A stretch of DNA of 64,000 bases from Streptomyces sp. S4.7 (GTDB lineage: Bacteria > Actinomycetota > Actinomycetes > Streptomycetales > Streptomycetaceae), in the NCBI RefSeq assembly GCF_010384365.1, contig NZ_CP048397.1, positions 4,030,001 through 4,094,000 of the forward strand, in the 5' to 3' direction. How positions within the stretch are numbered: position 1 is the first letter of the stretch; each line of letters starts with the position of its first letter. Of the stretch, positions 52,507 through 60,857 are shown piece by piece. A program made the translations under genes and the position numbers. Under the pieces are notes generated by a model, which was not told the DNA's origin, did no database searches, and worked only from the letters and a program-made list of their open reading frames with translations.

Positions 52507-53085
52507 GTGGGAGAACGACCGCCGGCGGTTCGGTCTGACGCTCGGCGAACTCGCCACTGCCAGCGCCTACGAGCCCCTGGCTCGGGTTCAGTTGCTGTCC
52601 TGATCTGGCACCGCCGGCTCGGGGTGGACCTGATGGTGCCGCTGGTGGACAGCTCATGGGTGCGCAGCCCAGGGAACGATGACACGAAGTCGGCAACCGG
52701 TCGGCGCTTCCTCGTGCTACCCGGCTTCATGGAGCGCGACCTGAAGCGACACCTCGCCTGGTACGCGGAGAAGGACCCGAACGGGTCGCTCTTCGTGGGG
52801 GAGAAGGGTGCCCCGTTCCGGCGGTCCGGCTTCGGGCGGAAGTGGCGCAGGGCGCGCACGAAGGTGGGGTTGCCCGACAACTTCCGCTTCTACGATCTCC
52901 GCCACACCGGGCACACCCTGTCGACACAGTCCGGCGCGACGCTGAAGGACACGATGGTGCGGGCCGGGCAGTCGTCGGAGAAGGCGGCCCTCATCCATCA
53001 GCACTCCACCGGGAACGTCAGATGGAGGCCGCCGAGGGATCGACGCTCGCGTACGCACGGAGCGGGAGAAGGCCAAGAAACCTGA
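52507..53085 (+). pseudogene. Tyrosine recombinase (AICE/pSAM2-type integrase), C-terminal remnant
   Basis: RRFLVLPGFMERDLKRHLAWYAEKDPNGSLFVGEKGAPFRRSGFGRKWRRARTKVGLP and FYDLRHTGHTLSTQSGATLKDTMVRAGQSSEKAALIHQHST are the catalytic half of an integrase. The catalytic Arg (DLRHTGHT) is present, but the position of the nucleophilic Tyr (ALIYQHST in relatives) is His. The N-terminal arm and core-binding domains are absent. It ends about 100 bases from the 3' end of tRNA-Gly, where such elements insert. Confidence 0.8.
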
Positions 53086-53153
53086 CACTGGCCCGGACGA
53101 TCAGGAATCGGGCACGGCACGGGCACGAGACGCCTAGAGAGGTCTAGACAACA

Positions 53154-53186
53154 AAGGAGGCCCAAGTCGCTGACTTGGGCCTCCTT
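53154..53186 (-). terminator. tRNA-Gly terminator hairpin
   Basis: 15-bp arms (AAGGAGGCCCAAGTC and complement) around a 3-base loop, three bases beyond the encoded CCA and followed on the minus strand by TTTGTTG. Confidence 0.8.
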
Positions 53187-53188
53187 CA

Positions 53189-53262
53189 TGGAGCGGGTGA
53201 CGAGAATCGAACTCGCGCTCTGAGCTTGGGAAGCTCATGTTCTACCATTAAACTACACCCGC
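53189..53262 (-). tRNA. tRNA-Gly (CCC anticodon)
   Basis: Reading the minus strand, GCGGGTG pairs with CACCCGC as acceptor, followed by discriminator T and an encoded CCA. The anticodon arm is TGAGC-TTCCCAA-GCTCA, giving anticodon CCC. D arm (GTTTAATGGTAGAAC) and T loop (TTCGATT) are normal. Next to an integrase remnant, so it is a probable attachment site. Confidence 0.95.
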
Positions 53263-53446
53263 CTGGAGCGCCGATGATCATCCGCGCTTCCGTGGACACT
53301 CTACCTTATTGTCGACTCCGCGTGCTCGATGGCGCTGTCGGTCGCGGGAGTTGGGGCGTAGCGTCCAGGGTCGGAGTGCCGCTTCCGTCGGTGGTTCGTT
53401 GATCCCCTAATGTGTGGGTTCGTCCGCGTTTTGGGGAAGGGACCTG

Positions 53447-53620
53447 ATGGATTTGATGGAGCGCACCGTCGTCCGCTGTGCCGAAGGGCATGTGTTCAGT
53501 ACTACGTCGTTTCCGATGCAGCAGCTTGACAACGGGCGGCTCGGGCCCGGGCGGCTCATTCGGTGTCCGCGTTGTGCGCGGTTGCGGCATGCCGTACCCG
53601 TGGAGGTCGGGCGGCGCTGA
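53447..53620 (+). CDS. Small zinc-ribbon-like protein
   Basis: 57 aa: [62 protein letters not shown] and [11 protein letters not shown] provide Cys/His pairs for one zinc. GAAGGGA precedes the start. Frequently found in Streptomyces near dcd; function unknown. Confidence 0.75.
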   Translation: MDLMERTVVRCAEGHVFSTTSFPMQQLDNGRLGPGRLIRCPRCARLRHAVPVEVGRR

Positions 53621-53694
53621 CGCGGGTGGTCGGTAGGGGCGCGCGGGGTTGCCCGAGTTGGGGTGGGCCCGCGCGTTCTGCGTATCCTCGGGGC

Positions 53695-54270
53695 GTGCTT
53701 CTCTCAGACAAGGACATCCGGGCCGAGATCGATTCCGGGCGCGTACGTATCGACCCTTACGACGAATCGATGGTGCAGCCGTCGAGCATCGACGTGCGGC
53801 TCGACCGGTTCTTCCGTGTGTTCGAGAACCACCGTTATCCGCACATCGACCCCGCCGTCGAGCAGGTCGACCTGACGCGGACCGTGGAGCCGGCCGGGGA
53901 CGAGGCGTTCATCCTGCACCCCGGTGAGTTCGTGCTCGCCTCGTCGTTCGAGGTCATCTCGCTGCCCGACGACATCGCCTCCCGGCTGGAGGGGAAATCG
54001 AGTCTCGGCCGTCTGGGGCTCGTCACGCACTCGACCGCCGGTTTCATCGACCCCGGCTTCTCCGGGCACGTGACCCTGGAGCTGTCGAATCTCGCGACCC
54101 TGCCCATCAAGCTCTGGCCCGGCATGAAGATCGGGCAGCTGTGTCTGTTCCGGCTCAGCTCGCCGGCGGAGTTCCCGTACGGCTCAGAGCGCTACGGGTC
54201 GCGTTACCAGGGGCAGCGCGGACCCACCGCCTCCCGCTCGTTCCTCAACTTCCACCGGACACAGGTGTGA
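53695..54270 (+). CDS. dcd: dCTP deaminase
   Basis: 191 aa from the GTG at 53695 ([36 protein letters not shown]). The motifs [35 protein letters not shown] include the catalytic Glu and trimer Ser/Arg, and the end is [13 protein letters not shown]. The long form with YPHIDP is typical of actinobacterial Dcd, some of which also hydrolyse dUTP. It makes dUTP from dCTP for thymidylate synthesis. The stop overlaps the next start. Confidence 0.96.
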   Translation: MLLSDKDIRAEIDSGRVRIDPYDESMVQPSSIDVRLDRFFRVFENHRYPHIDPAVEQVDLTRTVEPAGDEAFILHPGEFVLASSFEVISLPDDIASRLEGKSSLGRLGLVTHSTAGFIDPGFSGHVTLELSNLATLPIKLWPGMKIGQLCLFRLSSPAEFPYGSERYGSRYQGQRGPTASRSFLNFHRTQV

Positions 54271-54797
54271 AGGACGTGGACGACATACGGGAGAACCTCA
54301 CATACGAGCGCTTCGGCGTCGCCGTGCGGGAGCTGGCGCAGGCCGTCGCTGACGACGGGTACGAGCCGGACGTCGTCCTGAGCATCGCGCGCGGCGGGGT
54401 GTTCGTCGCCGGCGGGCTCGCCTACGCCCTCGGCTGCAAGAACATCCACCTGGTGAACGTGGAGTTCTATACGGGAGTCGGCACGACTCTCGCGATGCCG
54501 GTCATGCTGGCACCGGTACCGAACGTGGTGGACTTCTCCAACAAGAAGATCCTGATCTCGGACGACGTCGCCGACACCGGGCGCACCCTCAAGCTCGTTT
54601 ACGACTTCTGTCTCGATCACGTCGCCGAGGTCCGCAGCGCGGTCATCTACGAGAAGACGCACTCGCTGGTGAAGTGCGAGTACGTCTGGCAGCGCACCGA
54701 CGAGTGGATCAACTTCCCCTGGTCTGCTTTGCCTCCATGCAGCAAGTCTGACACATCGGTTGCCCTGCCGGGCGACATGAGGGAAAAGCGCTCCTGA
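54267..54797 (+). CDS. Phosphoribosyltransferase, C-terminus altered
   Basis: 176 aa, GTG overlapping the dcd stop (GTGTGA). [33 protein letters not shown] and the PRPP loop [20 protein letters not shown] identify a type I phosphoribosyltransferase of the xanthine/hypoxanthine type. The sequence is family-like to [11 protein letters not shown], then changes to [19 protein letters not shown], unlike relatives. The switch near 54733 is 90 bases before the IS at 54824, so an earlier insertion or rearrangement probably replaced the last few codons. Confidence 0.85.
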   Translation: MKDVDDIRENLTYERFGVAVRELAQAVADDGYEPDVVLSIARGGVFVAGGLAYALGCKNIHLVNVEFYTGVGTTLAMPVMLAPVPNVVDFSNKKILISDDVADTGRTLKLVYDFCLDHVAEVRSAVIYEKTHSLVKCEYVWQRTDEWINFPWSALPPCSKSDTSVALPGDMREKRS

Positions 54798-54823
54798 ACT
54801 GCACTTCAGCCTCTCGTGGTGGG

Positions 54824-55882
54824 GCTAACGAGCTCGTGCATGGTTGGCGGTGAGACGCCGAGTCCTTGATCGTTGATCATGGTTGCGTGGTGGGGAACTC
54901 GGCTCGTGCACTGGTCATCAGCAACCGGCGGATCACGGGCCTGACGGCCGATGTGATCGCTGAACTCGTCGCCGAAGTGGGTCCGTTGTGGCACGAGCGC
55001 CACCAGGCCAGGCTTGCCTCCCGGCCGCGCAAGCGGGCCATGGGCGCCGGCGCGAAGCACCGGCTGGTGTTTGTCGACCGGCTGCTGGCCACTCTCGTCC
55101 ATCTCCGTCACGGGACTACCCACGACGTGCTGGCCTGCTGGTTTGGCGTGGACCGCTCCACCATCACCCGGGCCATCAACGAGGTGCGGCCCCTGCTCGC
55201 CGAGCGAGGGTGCACCATCAGCCCCGACGTACGGCTGCGGACTCTGGCCGAAGTCGTCGACCATCTCGGCGCGACAGGGAAGACCGGCATCATCGACGGC
55301 ACCGAGATCCGGGTCCGGCGGCCGGCCCAAGGACGCAAGGACCGGGACAAGTTCATCTCCGGCAAGAACAAGCAGAACGCCGTCAAATCCATGGTGGTCA
55401 CGGACGGCGAAGGACGCATGCTGTGGTGCAGCCCGACCAAGCCCGGGAGTTGCGCGGACATCACCCACGCACGCCAGTTGGGGCTGGTGGAGCTCCTGGC
55501 CGGTGGGCCTGCGGTCGAGATCCTCGCCGATGCCGGCTACCAGGGGCTCGGCGCACAGACCGGCGGACGCGTGGTGACGCCACCGCACCGCAAGTTCAAG
55601 AAGAACGCCCCGGACTGGTACGAGGATATGTACGAGCGCCAGCGCAAGGCGCACTCCTCACGCCGTATCCGGGTCGAGCACGGCATCGCACATCTCAAGA
55701 ACTGGCGGGCACTCGCACGCCACCTCGGCCGCCGCGAGCACATGAGCGACACGGTCCAGGCCATCGCCGGCCTGCTGTCTCATCAGCAGGGCGCAGACCT
55801 GACATCGGCACGGCAGATGTGACCCCCGGGCCCCACCGAAGTCCTCGGCGTCTCACCGCCAACCATGCACGAGCTCGTTAGC
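54824..55882 (+). mobile_element. IS element with perfect 39-bp terminal inverted repeats
   Basis: The left end begins GCTAACGAGCTCGTGCATGG and continues for 39 bases that recur exactly, inverted, at the right end. The element is 1059 bp with one transposase gene. No clear target duplication is seen because the flanking bases are ambiguous with the repeat. Confidence 0.92.
54866..55822 (+). CDS. IS5-type transposase with DDE_4 domain
   Basis: 318 aa from TTG at 54866 (GTG at 54887 or 54890 is also possible). The HTH part has HGTTHDVLACWFGVDRSTITRAINEVRPLL. The DDE core: GIIDGTEIRVRRP (Asp), ILADAGYQGLG (Asp) and RIRVEHGIAHLKNWR (Glu). All present and in one frame, so it is likely active. Confidence 0.93.
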   Translation: MIVDHGCVVGNSARALVISNRRITGLTADVIAELVAEVGPLWHERHQARLASRPRKRAMGAGAKHRLVFVDRLLATLVHLRHGTTHDVLACWFGVDRSTITRAINEVRPLLAERGCTISPDVRLRTLAEVVDHLGATGKTGIIDGTEIRVRRPAQGRKDRDKFISGKNKQNAVKSMVVTDGEGRMLWCSPTKPGSCADITHARQLGLVELLAGGPAVEILADAGYQGLGAQTGGRVVTPPHRKFKKNAPDWYEDMYERQRKAHSSRRIRVEHGIAHLKNWRALARHLGRREHMSDTVQAIAGLLSHQQGADLTSARQM

Positions 55883-56452
55883 TAGTGCCCACACGTGATG
55901 TGGAAGCCAGAGCATGTGATCGACAGCCTCTGTACGTCATCGTTGCCGTCAACTGGGGCATGGAGTAGACGATGGCGTGACTCGATCCGGCGGGCCGTTG
56001 ATCAGCTGATCGAAGCTCGCTGAACGGTTAGCGCTGCCCCACGGAACGGGCTAAACCGCCCATGTCACCACTGGGTGAACGAACCCGAAGCAGGTCGCTG
56101 CGAGGCCGGACCATCATGACCCCGACAGCAGCCCCTCCTCGTTACGCCTACGTGCGCCTCCAAGAGCCACGCTGCCTCTCGTGCAGATGGTGACTCTACG
56201 TGCCTAATTAGCCACTGGAAGTGTGTGGCTGGGGGCGTAACGCCAGCGTCAAGGTTGCCAACATGAAGGCAATTCAAGTGGATTATGCATCCAAAAAGGA
56301 CACTCCCGGGTCGGAAGATTTAAAAACTGATCAACCCAAAATCGGGCGAAGCGATTTCAGGTCGACCTCTTTGGTGCGCCTCGCCTTTGGGTGCAGACCT
56401 GCGCTGGATGTATGCGCAGCCCCAACGTGGGGGAATGATTCGAGGAGTTTTC
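55883..56452. other. Long non-coding stretch ahead of the bacteriocin gene
   Basis: 570 bases of visibly lower GC. AT-rich patches near 56275-56345 could hold promoters; CCCCAACGTGGGG near 56420 is a small palindrome 20 bases before the ribosome site. No gene recognised. Confidence 0.5.
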
Positions 56453-56899
56453 GTGAAGATCTCTGGCAGATCCGTAGTTTTCACCCTTGCGAGTGCGGTC
56501 CTGGCTGTCGGCGCTCTCGCCGCCCCGGCCGCCGCGGAGGATTCTCCGATCAGCAGGATCGTTGTGCACACCGCCGGGGACGGCTCTCAGCCGCCTGCGG
56601 AACTTGGCAACCCCAAGGAGTGGGGTGTGGTCACGCTCGCACTTGACGACTTGGCTGGCGAATTTACGCCCAAGACCATCATCGAAGTCGGTGGCGGAAC
56701 TTGGAGCTACGGCTGGGAAGCCAGGAACGATCAAAAGTACTGCTACTCGAACTACTACCACAGGACCGTGGACCACGGCTCAACTGTGAAGATCGCCAAC
56801 GGCACGGTAAAGGCCGTGGCGTTCGCCGGCCAGACTTCCAATGCCAACCGTTCGGCTGGCTTTGCCTACACGTGTGAGACCTACTACGCTAAGTACTAG
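56453..56899 (+). CDS. Lactococcin-972-like bacteriocin precursor
   Basis: 148 aa; GTG with GAGGAG six bases upstream. Sec signal peptide (RSVVFTLASAVLAVGALAAPAAAE), then the lactococcin 972 domain: IIEVGGGTWSYGWEARNDQKYCYSNYYHRTVDHGSTVKIANGTVKAVAFAGQTSNANRSAGFAYTCETYY. In the characterised Lactococcus peptide this type blocks septum formation by binding lipid II. The pro-region of about 55 residues is longer than usual. Base composition is lower in GC than the chromosome, suggesting acquisition. Confidence 0.85.
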   Translation: MKISGRSVVFTLASAVLAVGALAAPAAAEDSPISRIVVHTAGDGSQPPAELGNPKEWGVVTLALDDLAGEFTPKTIIEVGGGTWSYGWEARNDQKYCYSNYYHRTVDHGSTVKIANGTVKAVAFAGQTSNANRSAGFAYTCETYYAKY

Positions 56900-56967
56900 T
56901 CTTGATCTTTCCGGCGCTTTGGGAGTGTGTTATAGGTGCGGCGTCAGGGTGGCCGGGGGGAAAGCTA

Positions 56968-57702
56968 GTGCGATCGGGGCTCTGCGACTGTGTACGTAGA
57001 GCCCCGATTGGCGAAATGCTTGGCCTTGGTCATGGACCACAGAAGCGGGATATTTTAATCGTGTACTTTCTGCGTATCCGTGTCATGCCTATCGTGATTG
57101 TCTTTACAGTCGGCGTGGTTTTGGGTGTGATGGGCCCGCTCATGGGCAAATTTGACAACCCGGTCTGCCATGCTGCTGCGCTCGTCTTCTCTGGTGGGTG
57201 GGCGTGGGCCTGCTTCGCCTTTCTGGTGGGTTTTTCGCGCCGGTCCAAGATTGAGTCGGCGCTGCTGGCTTCCTCGGCATTGGCTGTAGCCGTGGTCGTG
57301 TACTACGTTTTCAAGTCTATGTTTCCGGCTTCCCCTATCGGTCTGGTCGTCTCCTCTGGAGCGGGAGACGGGCTTGGTTCTAAGATCCTTGTCTGGGGAA
57401 TAGCAGCCTTCGTCTTTGGGGCCCCTGTGGGGCTATTTGGGAACATTGCGCGAACGCGTGGTATCGGAGGACTCCCGTTTCGACTACTCATCCCGTTGAC
57501 TGCATTTATCGAGACCTCTGCGCGGTTGGATGCGGAGGCTCCATCGCAAGGTGATGTTGTCGAGTTCACCTGGAACGCGATTCGAATTGCAGCGGGTGCC
57601 GCTTTCTTGGCTGTACTGCTGCACGAATTGATAACTTGGCGTGCTGAGCGCGTGGCGCCAGGAGAAGAACGAGCGGATAACCAGGCTGTCATAGGAAATT
57701 AA
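56968..57702 (+). CDS. Multi-pass membrane protein, candidate immunity partner
   Basis: 244 aa from the GTG at 56968, whose GGGGGGAAAG site is better than that of the TTG at 56902. Five or six membrane helices (VMPIVIVFTVGVVLGVMGPLMG; ALVFSGGWAWACFAFLVGF; SALLASSALAVAVVVYYVF; LVWGIAAFVFGAPVGLFG; AAGAAFLAVLLHELITW). Lactococcin-972 loci usually have a large membrane protein plus an ABC ATPase; this one is smaller and no ATPase follows. It loosely resembles DUF6518-type membrane proteins. Immunity is inference from position. Confidence 0.6.
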   Translation: MRSGLCDCVRRAPIGEMLGLGHGPQKRDILIVYFLRIRVMPIVIVFTVGVVLGVMGPLMGKFDNPVCHAAALVFSGGWAWACFAFLVGFSRRSKIESALLASSALAVAVVVYYVFKSMFPASPIGLVVSSGAGDGLGSKILVWGIAAFVFGAPVGLFGNIARTRGIGGLPFRLLIPLTAFIETSARLDAEAPSQGDVVEFTWNAIRIAAGAAFLAVLLHELITWRAERVAPGEERADNQAVIGN

Positions 57703-57818
57703 GTATCTTCTCCCTGCGGCTCGGCTCATAGGTATAGCCGTGATCGGTTTAGCTTTGCCACGGGCAAGCCCGATATTGCGATAGAGTGCAGGTGTGCAGT
57801 GTGATCGGAAATTCGAAA

Positions 57819-57849
57819 CCCCACTCGGACGGCGTCCGAGTGGGGCGTT
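57819..57849 (+). terminator. Rho-independent terminator
   Basis: CCCCACTCGGAC-ggc-GTCCGAGTGGGG followed by CGTTTTGC. It closes the bacteriocin/membrane-protein unit. Confidence 0.9.
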
Positions 57850-57871
57850 TTGCTATCTGCGCATGCGTCTA

Positions 57872-59291
57872 GTGTGATGCGCCAGAAATGATGAGACTAA
57901 GTCTGTTTCAGGTTTCAGTGGCCGGCGGGTTGATTTTGGCGAGGTAGCCGGCGAGGGAGTTGAGGATCTCGTCGGCGGTCTTGGTCCAGGTGAAGGGCCT
58001 GGGATTCTCGTTCCATCCGTCGATCCAGGCCCTGATGTCTTGCTCCAGGGCCTTCAGGGAGGTGTGCACCCCGCGGCGGATGAGCTTGTCCGTCAGCAGG
58101 CCGAACCACCGCTCGACCTGGTTCATCCAGGAGGAGCCGGTGGGGGTGAAGTGGACGTGGAAACGGGGGTGCTTGCCCAGCCAGGTCTTGATCTCGGCGG
58201 TGTTGTGGGTGGCGTAGTTGTCGCAGACCAGGTGCACGTCGAGGCCGGCCGGCACGGCTTTGTCGATCGTGACCAGGAACTTCTTGAACTCGATCGCCCG
58301 ATGGCGGCGGTGCAGTTGCGATATGACGCTGCCGTCGGCGATGTTGAAGGCCGCGAACAGGCTGGTGATGCCGTGCCGGTAGTAGTCGTGGGTACGCCGC
58401 TCGGGCATGCCCGGCATCATCGGCAGTACAGGCTGCGAGCGGTCCAGCGCCTGGATCTGGCTCTTCTCATCCACGCACAGCACCACCGCCCTCTCGGGCG
58501 GATGGTGGTAGAGGCCGACGACATCGACAACCTTGGCGACGAACTGCGGGTCGGTGGAGAGCTTGAAGGCGTCCTGGAGATGGGGCTTGAGGTCGAACTT
58601 CTTCCAGATCCGCCCGACGGTGGACCGCGACAGCCCGGAGTGCTTCGCCATCGAAGCCCGCGACCAGTGGGTGTCTTTGCCCGGGGTGGACTCCAGCGTC
58701 GCCGTGAGCACGTCCTCGACCTGGTCCAGCAGGATCGAGGGCGGCCTGCCGGGACGCGGCTCATCGGTCAGCCCGTCCAGCCGCAACCGGATGAACCTCG
58801 ACCGCCAGCGATTCACCGTTCCTTGCGATACACCGAGTTCGGCGGCGATCTCCTTGTTCGTCCCGCCGTTCGCGCACCGCAGCACGATCCTCGCCCGCAG
58901 CGCCAGGAACTGCGCGGTCTTCGCCCGCCGCGCCCAGCGCGTCAGCTCGGCACGCTCGGCCTCGGAGAGCACCAGTTCCGGCTTGCGCCGGCCCGGCCGC
59001 GGCTTGTCCACCAGCCCCGCCACCCGCCGGGCCACGAACCGCGAGCGCCACTTGCGCACCGTCTCCGCAGACACCCCGAAGTCCGCTGCTACACCGGTAT
59101 TTGACGCTCCCTCCGCACACGCCAGAATGATCCGGGCCCGCTCCGCCGCACGGGCCGACACGGCACCACCCGCCCAACGCGCCAGCTCTGCCCGCTCCTC
59201 GGCAGACAGCACGACTTCCACAGCACGAGGACCCCGAGACGCCATAAAAACAGCCTACAGACTTAGTCTCATCATTTCTGGCGCATCACAG
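57872..59291 (-). mobile_element. IS630-family element flanked by TA
   Basis: Perfect 34-bp terminal inverted repeats starting TGTGATGCGCCAGAAATGAT (57873 onwards and 59290 backwards). TA precedes (57870-57871) and follows (59292-59293), the expected IS630 target duplication. It separates the bacteriocin genes from the AICE genes and cuts the 5' end of the TraSA-like gene. Confidence 0.92.
57908..59245 (-). CDS. IS630 transposase with duplicated N-terminal helix-turn-helix
   Basis: 445 aa, about 80 more than usual. Residues 25-80 (SARAAERARIILACAEGASNTGVAADFGVSAETVRKWRSRFVARRVAGLVDKPRPGRRK) and 108-165 (FLALRARIVLRCANGGTNKEIAAELGVSQGTVNRWRSRFIRLRLDGLTDEPRPGRPP) are the same HTH module twice. 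The DDE core follows: VLCVDEKSQIQALDR, VHLVCDNYATHNTAEIK and TGSSWMNQVERWFG. All catalytic residues are present. Confidence 0.93.
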   Translation of the reverse strand: MASRGPRAVEVVLSAEERAELARWAGGAVSARAAERARIILACAEGASNTGVAADFGVSAETVRKWRSRFVARRVAGLVDKPRPGRRKPELVLSEAERAELTRWARRAKTAQFLALRARIVLRCANGGTNKEIAAELGVSQGTVNRWRSRFIRLRLDGLTDEPRPGRPPSILLDQVEDVLTATLESTPGKDTHWSRASMAKHSGLSRSTVGRIWKKFDLKPHLQDAFKLSTDPQFVAKVVDVVGLYHHPPERAVVLCVDEKSQIQALDRSQPVLPMMPGMPERRTHDYYRHGITSLFAAFNIADGSVISQLHRRHRAIEFKKFLVTIDKAVPAGLDVHLVCDNYATHNTAEIKTWLGKHPRFHVHFTPTGSSWMNQVERWFGLLTDKLIRRGVHTSLKALEQDIRAWIDGWNENPRPFTWTKTADEILNSLAGYLAKINPPATET

Positions 59292-59293
59292 TA

Positions 59294-59541
59294 GCGGACG
59301 CATGGCGGTGTACGCGGGTGTCGGTCCTTCCCGATGGACCCGGCCACGTGCTCATTCGGGGGGTGCGGCTCGATCCGCTGATCACGCCGACCCGGCGGGT
59401 GCCTACCGGGCGGGCGCCTGCCCGGCTGGCGGCCTGGGACCTGGGGGTGGACGAGTACGGACAGAGCGTGGACGTGAGCCTGTCCCAGGTGCCCGGTGTG
59501 ACCGTGGCCGGCCTGCCCGGCTTCGGCAAAACCAGCCTGAT
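59294..59541 (+). pseudogene. TraSA/FtsK-like DNA translocase, 5' fragment
   Basis: Open from the IS630 edge: GPGHVLIRGVRLDPLITPT, AAWDLGVDEYGQSVDVSLSQVPGVTVAGLPGFGKTSLI. AGLPGFGKTS is the Walker A of an FtsK/SpoIIIE-type AICE transfer protein. The reading is cut after Leu-Ile by the IS3-type element. The N-terminal part is missing beyond the IS630, so the gene was hit at least twice. Confidence 0.82.
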
Positions 59542-59572
59542 TGAGGTTCCCCCGTTGCTCGGGAGGTGCTGA

Positions 59573-60483
59573 TCAGCTGGTCAGGGAGGGTTGACGGGGT
59601 TTCAGGTTCGCTCTTTTGGTCGTTGCCTGCTCGGCGTAGTGCTTCTCCTCGAACTCGATCGGGCTGAGGTAGCCGAGCCGCTTCTGGATGCGCCGGCTGT
59701 TATAGAAGCCGTCGAAGTACTCGAAGAGTGCGAGGTTGGCTTCGGCCCTGGTGGTGAAGACGCGGCCGCGGACGCACTCGGTCTTCGTCAGCATCCACAG
59801 ATTCTCCGCGAGGGCGTTGTCGTAACTGTCGCCGGCCGAGCCCATCGACGCGTCAATTCCTGCCCTCATCAGGCGTGTTGTCAGCTTGATGGACGTATAT
59901 TGGCAGCCGTGGTCGGCGTGGTGGATGAGCTTGCCGGGCTCGACCTCGCGGGAGGCGGGCGCGTACTCCAGGCTGGACAGGACCAGGTCGGCGTCCGCGC
60001 GGGCGGAGGTTTCCCAGGCCACGGCCCGGCGGGAGAATGCGTCGCGGATCGCGGACAGCCACAGCGGTCCCTCGGCGGTCGGGATCATCGTCAGATCGGT
60101 GACCCACAGACGGTTCGGCCCCTGGGCGGTGAAGTCCCGGCTGACGAGGTCCGGGCGAGCGCGGCTTGGGATCCCGGCGCGTGAAACCGCCCGGCGCGGG
60201 CTGAGACCCGCCAGATCGGCCTCGCGCATCAACCGCTCGACGCGTTTGCGGCCTACGTGACGCCCTCGCGTTTCAGTATGGCGTGCACCCGTGGCGACCC
60301 GTAGATGCCACCGACCGGTATGGATCGCCTTGATCTTCTTTGAGAGTCGACGTCGCGGCGCCGCCGCTCGCAGGGCTCTTTCTCAGCGCGGCGCCAGCGG
60401 TAGTAGGTGGACGAGGCGATGGAAAGCTCCCGGAGTACGCACTCGACTCCCAGGTGTGGATGCTCGTCGAGGAGCGCGGTCAC
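59573..60483 (-). pseudogene. IS3-type transposase OrfB, copy 1, several frameshifts
   Basis: The same protein as in copy 2 but split: the N-terminus (MTALLDEHPHLGVECVLREL, to 60253) and the DDE part (NRLWVTDLTMIPTAEGPL, HHADHGCQYTS, YDNALAENLWMLTKTE) are in different frames. Comparison with 62792-63709 shows several one- to few-base losses between about 60140 and 60345. Confidence 0.88.
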
Positions 60484-60788
60484 CTGGGCCGGGTCGGGTC
60501 GAGTTGCGCCGCGAAAAACGCCGAGGCCGTCCGCAGCACGTCGTTCGCCCGCTTGAGCTGGGCGTTCTCCTTCCGCAGTGCCACCAGCTCGGCGTGTTCG
60601 TCGGTAGTCAGCCGGTCATCCCGCTCGCCGGCATCGGCCTCGGCCTGCCGGATCCAGCCCCGCAGGGCCTCGGGGTGGACGCCAAGGTCGACGGCCAGCT
60701 TCTTGATCTGCGGCTTCGGATCCGACGCGCGGTACATCCGCACCGCACGCTCACGCAACTCCAGTGAGTACTTTCTGGGGGCAGCCAT
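60480..60788 (-). CDS. IS3-type transposase OrfA, copy 1
   Basis: 102 aa from the ATG at 60788: MAAPRKYSLELRERAVRMYR, helix-turn-helix IKKLAVDLGVHPEALRGWIRQ, then a zipper (EHAELVALRKENAQLKRANDVLRTA). Intact, unlike OrfB of this copy. Confidence 0.88.
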   Translation of the reverse strand: MAAPRKYSLELRERAVRMYRASDPKPQIKKLAVDLGVHPEALRGWIRQAEADAGERDDRLTTDEHAELVALRKENAQLKRANDVLRTASAFFAAQLDPTRPR

Positions 60789-60857
60789 GGACGATGTTCC
60801 TCTCATGAGAACCATCTGACCCTCTGTCATCGACTTCCGCATCTCGGGGGAACCTCA

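Larger units (their letters stand above)
59542..60857 (-). mobile_element. IS3-type element, copy 1 (decayed), with GAT target duplication
   Basis: Ends TGAGGTTCCCCC and GGGGGAACCTCA (12 bp, perfect). GAT at 59539-59541 is repeated at 60858-60860, so the insertion target was CTGATCAACGG within the TraSA-like gene. The element is 1316 bp, net 7 bases shorter than the same stretch of copy 2, all within orfB. Confidence 0.93.

Noticed and set aside
56221-56646. 141-codon frame overlapping the bacteriocin gene
   Set aside because: Different frame from the lactococcin-like gene, which has signal peptide, start site and domain.
58040-59104. 354-codon plus-strand frame inside the IS630
   Set aside because: Shadow of the transposase.
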